DNA from: Lachnospiraceae bacterium
Lineage (GTDB): Bacteria > Bacillota > Clostridia > Lachnospirales > Lachnospiraceae
Direction of reading: 5' to 3'
DNA length: 64,000 bases
NCBI GenBank assembly: GCA_017623675.1
Contig: JAGAOO010000036.1
Span: 97,864 to 161,863 of the forward strand
Part shown: positions 58,862-64,000 of the stretch, piece after piece
How positions within the stretch are numbered: the first letter of the stretch is position 1
Layout: every line of letters starts with the position of its first letter
Program-made: the position numbers and the translations under genes
Notes under the pieces: generated by a model
Database searches by the model: none
What the model saw: only the letters and a program-made list of their open reading frames with translations
What the model was told of the DNA's origin: nothing

Positions 58862-59299
58862 GTCGTACACAAAAATATTTTTTCAAGTCTTTAAATGCCG
58901 GTTGTTGATGTAAACGTCCATTTGTTCATCTCGGAATTTCCTAACTGAACGGTATTTTCAATATTGGCAGGTTGTGATATACTGTTCTTATCAGAAAGTC
59001 TGTTAACTAAATGACAGTGCAAACAAACTATCCTTATAGAAGGTATCATTTGGTTTCGGACAAAACGTCCGGCATACCGTCAACTTTGCCTCAAGCTAGT
59101 CGTTTGAATAGACAAAAGAATACTTCTCACAAAGTCCGGTTCCGACGGGGCTTGTTAAAGTACCTCTACTCACAGAACTGTCACTCTTTTCCTTCAAAAA
59201 AACGACAGATTGGTACTTTAGGTGGTTATTCTCTTTTTTTTAATTAAAGTTTACGGAAACTCAAGACTTATTTTGATTATAAAATCAAGTAAGGAAACT
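58862..59299. other. Gene-free accessory DNA
   Basis: No convincing gene is seen in these ~440 bp. A frame at 59011-59247 lacks a ribosome binding site and resembles nothing recognised. A short inverted repeat (CGGAC AAAAC GTCCG) lies near 59057. The stretch is probably remnant sequence between mobile-element debris and the MerR gene. Confidence 0.5.
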
Positions 59300-59398
59300 A
59301 TGATTCACATACATAACACTATTCAATCTACTCAAAAAAATAAACCTTCATATACAAAACTATATAAAACATATTATAATAATTATATTTCAGAATAA
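59300..59398 (+). CDS. Possible 32-residue leader peptide before the MerR gene
   Basis: ATG at 59300 follows AAGGAAACT and opens a 32-codon frame rich in Thr, Tyr, Asn and Lys (ending YYNNYISE). It ends 29 bp before the MerR start codon. It could be a translated leader or simply chance in AT-rich DNA. Confidence 0.25.
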   Translation: MIHIHNTIQSTQKNKPSYTKLYKTYYNNYISE

Positions 59399-59427
59399 TA
59401 TACAAATCACTATTCAAGGAGGAAAAT

Positions 59428-60627
59428 ATGAAAAAAGAAGGCTATTATTCATCAGGTGAATTCGCACGGATGGCCCAGGTCACACTTCTAACCATTCGTT
59501 TTTATGATAAAAAAGGCATTCTTAAGCCCTCTTATGTTAATGAAAGCGGTGCCCGCTTCTATACCGATGAAGACTTTGCCAGATTACAACAAATTCTTCT
59601 ATTCAAATATTTAGGATTCTCATTGGATGATATTCATGAATTCGTAATTGAAAATGCCGATTCTCAATATCTCCTGAATTCTCTGAAGCTGCAACGTATG
59701 CTGGTACAGGAACGTACAGAACAGGCTCATCTCGTAGAAGCCGCCATCAATAATGCAATTTAGGAACTAGAATATAATGCTTCTTCTCCTAACTGGTCTC
59801 ATATGCTCAGTTTAATTCATCTAACCAGTATGGAACAGAGCTTAAAGGCACAGTATAAGAATGCCAGCAATATCTCAGCACGCATTCGTCTTCATAAAGA
59901 ATATTCCCAGAATAAGCAAGGATGGTTCCCATGGATTTATGAACAGCTTCCAATTGGAACCTCTATGAAGCCTCTTCACATTCTGGAATTAGGTTGTGGA
60001 AATGGAGCACTTTGGACAGAGAACCTGAACCAGCTTCCATCAGATATATCCATCACCCTTTCCGATATATCTGATGGAATGATACGAGATATTCATCGTA
60101 ATATCGGCGAGGATTCCCGCTTTCACTATGCTATATGTGATTGCCATCATCTCCCCTACGAGGATAATTCATACAATATTGTCATTGCCAACCATTTATT
60201 GTTCTATTGTGAAGATATTCATCAGGTATGCCATGAAGTCCATCGGGTCTTAACCTCAGACGGAACCTTTTACTGCAGTACTTATGGTAAACAACATATG
60301 TGTGAAATCACAGAATTGGTACAAGGATTTGATTCGCATATCAACTTATCAAGCGAAGCCTTATATAACAAATTCGGTCTGGAAAACGGAAGTAACTACT
60401 TATCTGAACACTTCTCTCATATAGAACTTAGACATTATGAAGATCATATTCTAATCAACCAACCAGAGCCATTAATTGAATACATTCTCTCCTGCCATGG
60501 CAACCAAAACCAAATTCTTCTGAATCGATTCGCTGACTTTCGGGATTATGTCACCATTCAAACACAAAAAGGCTTCCATATCAGTAAAGATGCCGGCATT
60601 TTCATCTGTAAAAATGAAAACAAATAA
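59428..60627 (+). pseudogene. MerR regulator-SAM methyltransferase fusion interrupted by in-frame TAG
   Basis: Residues 1-111 are a MerR-type winged helix and coil (YYSSGEFARMAQVTLLTIRFYDKKG, ARFYTDEDFARLQQILLFKYLGFS). A TAG at 59761-59763 ends this frame, but the same frame continues without further stops to 60627. The second part is a class I methyltransferase domain (ILELGCGNGALW, VIANHLLFYCED, VHRVLTSDGTFYC). Its first ATG (59803) has no ribosome binding site, and the residues just after TAG look coding (ELEYNASSPNWSHM). Most likely this is one ~399-residue gene with a nonsense mutation, leaving a regulator-only product. GGAGG precedes the start. Confidence 0.75.
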
Positions 60628-60637
60628 AAAACACTTG

Positions 60638-60662
60638 AAGGTGACCATGCGTCACCTTTTAT
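60638..60662 (+). terminator. Terminator after the MerR-methyltransferase gene
   Basis: AAGGTGAC / GTCACCTT with a 5-nt loop and trailing TTTT lies about 10 bp past the stop codon. Confidence 0.8.
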
Positions 60663-60732
60663 AATATATTCAAACACTCATATACCGCAAAACCGTTAAA
60701 TACAAAATCATTTTATACAAAGGAGATTATTT

Positions 60733-61553
60733 ATGAAAGGTATTATTCTTGCAGGTGGCTCTGGCACCAGACTCTATCCACTTACTTTGGTGACCTCAAA
60801 ACAATTACTCCCTATCTATGATAAGCCTATGATCTACTATCCTATATCAGTTCTGATGAATGCAGGTATTCGTGATATTTTAATCATCTCTACTCCACAG
60901 GATACTCCCAGATTCGAAGAACTATTAGGTGATGGACATCAATTCGGAGTTCATCTTACATATGCAGTACAGCAAAATCCGGATGGACTTGCTCAGGCAT
61001 TCATCATCGGCGAATCATTTATCGGCAGCGATACTGTTGCCATGGTTATCGGAGATAACATTTTTACCGGTCATGGCCTGAAGAAACTCTTAAGAACTGC
61101 GGTTGAAAATGCCGAGACGGGCAAAGGTGCTACGATATTCGGTTACTACGTAGATGATCCGGAGCGTTTTGGTATTGTAGAATTCGATCATTTAGGCAAG
61201 GCCATCTCCATTGAAGAAAAACCACTTCGGCCAAAAAGTAACTACTGTGTAACCGGATTATATTTCTATGACAATCGCGTTGTTGAATATGCCAAGAACT
61301 TAATACCAAGTGCCCGAGGTGAATTAGAGATTACAGATCTTAACCGCATCTATCTTGAAAATGAAGAATTGAATGTCGATCTTCTCGGTCAGGGATTCAC
61401 ATGGTTAGATACCGGAACCCACGAAAGCTTAGTAGATGCTACGAACTTCGTTAAGACTGTCGAACAGCATCAACACCGCAAAATTGGATGTTTGGAGGAA
61501 ATCGCATACTTGAAATGGCTGGATATCTGAAGAAGAGGTCCTATCGGTCTATG
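60733..61553 (+). pseudogene. rmlA: Glucose-1-phosphate thymidylyltransferase RmlA, C-terminus frameshifted and lost
   Basis: RmlA makes dTDP-glucose, the precursor of dTDP-rhamnose. The N-terminal 260 residues are intact: [67 protein letters not shown] and [10 protein letters not shown]. An extra A near 61511-61514 turns the conserved EEIAYLNGWIS into [11 protein letters not shown] and a stop codon at 61530. Reading past it in the old frame gives EEEVLSVYE, after which IS21-derived sequence begins. Truncated by ~25 residues, it may or may not retain activity. No rmlBCD genes are in the window. Confidence 0.8.
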
Positions 61554-61713
61554 AACGGAGTAAGCAAAAAGCTCCTGTGGAGCGAATACTGTGAGGACTG
61601 CCGCATGGCAGGCGAAGAGCCTCTCATGTATTCACAGTTTTGCTATTACATCCAGCAGGATGAGCAAACCCGGCGAACAGGTTGAAGTAGACTGGGCAGG
61701 GGATCCTGCAACA
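61554..61713 (+). mobile_element. IS21-family istA fragment (relic)
   Basis: The DNA closely matches the istA gene at 63330-63530: GGAGT.AGCAAAAAGCTCCTG, a TATTC.CAGTT.TGCTAT segment and GAACAGGTTGAAGT. It has small deletions that destroy the frame. It directly abuts the truncated rmlA on one side and IS66 sequence on the other. Confidence 0.75.
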
Positions 61714-61803
61714 AATCATGGACAGACCATCAATTCCTTTTCGCAGATCGACATAACCGCAGGCAATGACGACTTTGCGCATACTTGCAACATCTTCAAG
61801 CAT
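61714..61803 (-). pseudogene. tnpB: IS66 accessory protein TnpB, 5' fragment
   Basis: Thirty codons (MLEDVASMRKVVIACGYVDL, then RKGIDGLSMI) match the N-terminus of IS66 TnpB. Homology stops at about 61714, where the IS21 relic starts. Its ATG overlaps the tnpA stop codon by 8 bp, the normal IS66 arrangement. Confidence 0.75.
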
Positions 61804-62221
61804 GGGACACCTCCCGGATGATTCTTGACAACAGCGAATCGGAAATGTCATTTGTGACTGCGATCGTAAGATCCTTATGTTTCAGAACCGCCGTTGGATG
61901 AATCGGAAGTGCTGCATCTGACACAGTTTTTGTGTAAGTGTCAGAGTTGCCTGCAAACGGGATCTCTGCTGCAAATGTAACCGTTGAAGGATTTGGTGCA
62001 GCTGCCGGAACAGACATCTGCTGTGCAACTTCTTTCCGGAACTTGCGAAGCCAGTAGTAATACGCTTTTTCGTGGACGCCGTTTTCAAGGCACCACTGTT
62101 TTACTGTGGTATGTTCCGGTCGTTCCTGACACTGCTTAATGACGCTCTGCCATGTGGAACGCCGTACATTGCAAATTTCGCCCGACCGGTGTGAGTATTT
62201 CGCTTGAAACGGTGTGAGCAC
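61796..62221 (-). CDS. tnpA: IS66 accessory protein TnpA
   Basis: The reading frame has up to 141 residues. It contains WQSVIKQCQERPEHTTVKQW and CLENGVHEKAYYYWLRKFRK, the helix-turn-helix part of IS66 TnpA. The true start may lie some residues inside. Because tnpB is cut and tnpC is absent, this IS66 copy is not autonomous. The neighbouring IS21 pieces on both sides suggest successive insertions and deletions. Confidence 0.75.
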   Translation of the reverse strand: MLTPFQAKYSHRSGEICNVRRSTWQSVIKQCQERPEHTTVKQWCLENGVHEKAYYYWLRKFRKEVAQQMSVPAAAPNPSTVTFAAEIPFAGNSDTYTKTVSDAALPIHPTAVLKHKDLTIAVTNDISDSLLSRIIREVSHA

Positions 62222-62318
62222 GTTGTTCCGCCGGTGTCCCTGCTCGGAACATTGGTGTGAGATTTATTGTGGTATAGTTTTCTCGTAGTAAAAACAAACG
62301 AGAAAGGAGCATACAATT

Positions 62319-62912
62319 ATGCAAAACTGTACTACAATTCTTGGAATCATAGATATGCGTCTGCGTGGCATATCCTATGATGATTGCCGTAGCCGATACA
62401 AAGTCGGCTGTAGCACAATTACTCTGATCATGAACCGGTTCAAAGAATCCGGTACAGATCTTGATACGCTGAAACAAATGCCGGCAGAGGAAGTGGAACA
62501 TCTATTCTTTCCGCCAGAAAACCTCCGCAGAAAAGATGATTCTGTCATGCCTGATTACCAAGCTGTTTATGACAGGCTGACTATGCCGGGAAGTAAAGCA
62601 AATCTCTTTTATCTTTGGCTGAAGTACAAGAAGGATTGTCCTTCCGGTTATCAATACACACAGTATTGCCTGTACTTCAAACGCTTTGTTGAAAGGCATT
62701 ACGGCTCGGAAGCTGTCAGCATGGTAGTGGAACGGATTCCCGGAGAAAAGGTTTACATCGACTGGGTCGGTGATCAACCGGAAATTCTTGTGGATTCATC
62801 AACCGGTGAAATTAAAAAGGTACATTTTTTCGTTACCACTGTTGGAGTAAGCAACCTTGTTTACGCGGAAGCCTTTGAGGATGAAAAACTGCCCAACTTC
62901 ATTGCCGGTTGA
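62319..62912 (+). pseudogene. istA: IS21-family transposase IstA, 3'-truncated
   Basis: The 197-residue N-terminal half of IstA carries a helix-turn-helix (RSRYKVGCSTITLIMNRFK) and the first catalytic Asp in YIDWVGDQPEI. It ends abruptly in EKLPNFIAG followed by a stop codon, where intact relatives continue for another 200-300 residues. The break coincides with the left end of another IS21-type element at about 62911, so it was probably cut by that insertion. AAAGGAG precedes the ATG. Confidence 0.8.
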
Positions 62913-62948
62913 ATAATCCGGGGTGAAATCCATCACCTGTCCGGCGTA

Positions 62949-63010
62949 TGGAAATCACTAATCCGTTTTGATGGAAATCGCGTATCCGTTAAAAAGGAAA
63001 TCACTTTATC
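62949..63010. repeat. Terminal direct repeats of the IS21 element
   Basis: Two 19-bp copies of TGGAAATCRCKWATCCGTT (62949-62967, 62972-62990) and a third partial copy (AGGAAATCACTT from 62995) lie ahead of istA. This is the place of the transposase-binding L repeats in IS21. Confidence 0.7.
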
Positions 63011-63075
63011 TATAAAAACCTTATAATGAGGTCATGCACCAGTTGGTGTAAATTCATTATAAGGAGGTCGCGATT

Positions 63076-64000
63076 ATGACCAAGTACAGAGAAATCATTC
63101 GCCTTACCGGCCTAGGATTCTCACAACGTGACATCATGGCAAGCTGTGGTGTCGCACAGAAAACTGTCGTCAAAGTTCAGAAACGTGCCAGAGAATTAAA
63201 TATTTCATGGCCGCTTGATGAAGCGATGACTGACACAGAGCTTCAAAGGCTCATGTTCTCCAAAGAGAACAAGGTATCACCTAACAAGCGTATGCCTGAC
63301 TACGCTTACATCCGCAAGGAGTTGCTCCGTAATGGAGTCAGCAAAAAGCTCCTGTGGACAGAATACATGGAGGACTGCCGTGCTAACGGTGAGGAACCGC
63401 TCATGTATTCCCAGTTCTGCTATCACATCCAGCAGGATGAGCAGAAACGACGTGCTACTATGCATATCAACCGAAAACCCGGTGAACAGGTTGAAGTGGA
63501 TTGGGCAGGCGATCCTGCAGCAATCATCGACCCGGATACCGGAGAAATCATCAAAGCCTACATATTTGTTGGTGTGATGACTTACAGCCAGTATGCATAT
63601 GTGGAAGCATTTCTGGATATGAAGCAGAAATCATGGATTAATGCCCATGTCCATATGTACGAATATTTTGACGGTGTCGCCAGAATCCTCGTACCGGATA
63701 ACTGTAAAACAGCAGTTGTTCACAATGGTGGATTTAAAGACCAGCAAATCAATGAAATTTATCAGGAGATGGCTGAACACTATGGCACCGCTATCATTCC
63801 GGCACGTGTCAGGGCTCCCAAGGACAAGCCGAATGCTGAAGGAACGGTAGGAAACATATCTACCTGGATTACTGCAGCACTTCGGGATGAACAGTTCTTC
63901 TCCCTTGCCGAATTAAACCGTGCAATCAGAGATAAGCTTGAACTGTTCAACCAAAGGCTCTTTCAAAAGAAAGAGGGTAGTCGGCGAAGCTTATTTCTTG
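63076..64000 (+). CDS. istA: IS21-family transposase IstA (partial at right edge)
   Basis: ATG at 63076 follows AAGGAGG and opens a frame of 308 codons that is still open at the window end. It contains an N-terminal helix-turn-helix (GLGFSQRDIMASCGVAQKTV) and the DDE integrase core: first Asp in VEVDWAGDPA, second in LVPDNCKTAV and Glu in APKDKPNAEGTVG. It is about two thirds of a typical ~500-residue IstA. The helper ATPase gene istB should lie beyond the edge. Confidence 0.9.
   Translation, partial: MTKYREIIRLTGLGFSQRDIMASCGVAQKTVVKVQKRARELNISWPLDEAMTDTELQRLMFSKENKVSPNKRMPDYAYIRKELLRNGVSKKLLWTEYMEDCRANGEEPLMYSQFCYHIQQDEQKRRATMHINRKPGEQVEVDWAGDPAAIIDPDTGEIIKAYIFVGVMTYSQYAYVEAFLDMKQKSWINAHVHMYEYFDGVARILVPDNCKTAVVHNGGFKDQQINEIYQEMAEHYGTAIIPARVRAPKDKPNAEGTVGNISTWITAALRDEQFFSLAELNRAIRDKLELFNQRLFQKKEGSRRSLFL

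Larger units (their letters stand above)
62911..64000 (+). mobile_element. IS21-family insertion sequence (left part; runs off right edge)
   Basis: The element begins near 62911. It has the multiple terminal repeats expected of IS21 ends and the istA gene at 63076, with the frame open to the window edge. It lies inside the istA gene of an older IS21-family element. The exact left end and target duplication cannot be fixed without the right end. Confidence 0.7.

Noticed and set aside
59011-59247. 78-codon plus-strand frame as a gene
   Set aside because: It has no ribosome binding site, its composition is unlike the neighbours, and no family was recognised. It is likely chance or remnant sequence.

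Overview
The window looks like a chromosomal segment of an anaerobic, low-GC member of the Clostridia, most likely Lachnospiraceae. The evidence is the HrcA/CIRCE-controlled groES-groEL operon, strong AGGAGG ribosome binding sites, a SigH-type sigma factor, the order cysS-mrnC-rlmB-sigH, a full set of [FeFe]-hydrogenase maturases (HydE, HydG, HydF), and typical clostridial hypothetical families (DUF6062, DUF2225, DUF6311, DUF4214). The species cannot be named from the sequence.

Positions 1-26905 are mostly housekeeping genes on the minus strand. They comprise a thyA fragment, an XRE/aldolase fusion, a small HExxH protein, groES-groEL with a CIRCE operator, glnS, a tRNA-Thr, cysS-mrnC-rlmB-sigH, and ispF-hydE-hydG-hydF plus an acetyltransferase. 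A tRNA-Val/tRNA-Met pair follows. Directly behind it is a candidate type I toxin-antitoxin module: a 28-residue hydrophobic peptide with an antisense RNA. The rest of this part is envelope maintenance: two GH25 lysozymes, a lipase-like hydrolase, an LCP ligase, glmS and a phosphohexomutase.

Positions 27081-57619 form a large surface-polysaccharide locus. A plus-strand operon (manC, gmd, rmd) should make GDP-D-rhamnose; a terminator-like hairpin lies inside it. A 13-gene minus-strand operon starts at the promoter near 44850 and ends at the terminator near 30230. It carries rfbF-rfbG-rfbH (CDP-4-keto-3,6-dideoxyhexose), GtrA, a DRE-TIM aldolase, a HAD phosphatase, a ThDP enzyme and a reductase resembling the YerE/YerF pair of yersiniose synthesis, glycosyltransferases and ugd. 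A separate DUF6311 membrane protein is on the plus strand. A second minus-strand operon couples two secreted murein hydrolases with DUF4214 repeats to a coiled-coil protein, two GT4 enzymes and two large multi-pass membrane proteins.

Positions 57620-64000 are decaying accessory DNA. They hold a VanZ-family gene, a frameshifted IS4-like transposase relic, a MerR-methyltransferase gene split by one in-frame TAG, an rmlA with a frameshift and a lost C-terminus, and a nest of IS21- and IS66-family pieces. An IS21-type istA runs off the right edge with its reading frame still open.

No CRISPR array, rRNA, prophage or glmS ribozyme was seen. The most unusual items are the antisense-paired toxin module, the branched CDP-sugar cassette, the DUF4214 hydrolases tied to glycosyltransferases, a two-copy hairpin repeat, and the amber-interrupted MerR-methyltransferase.
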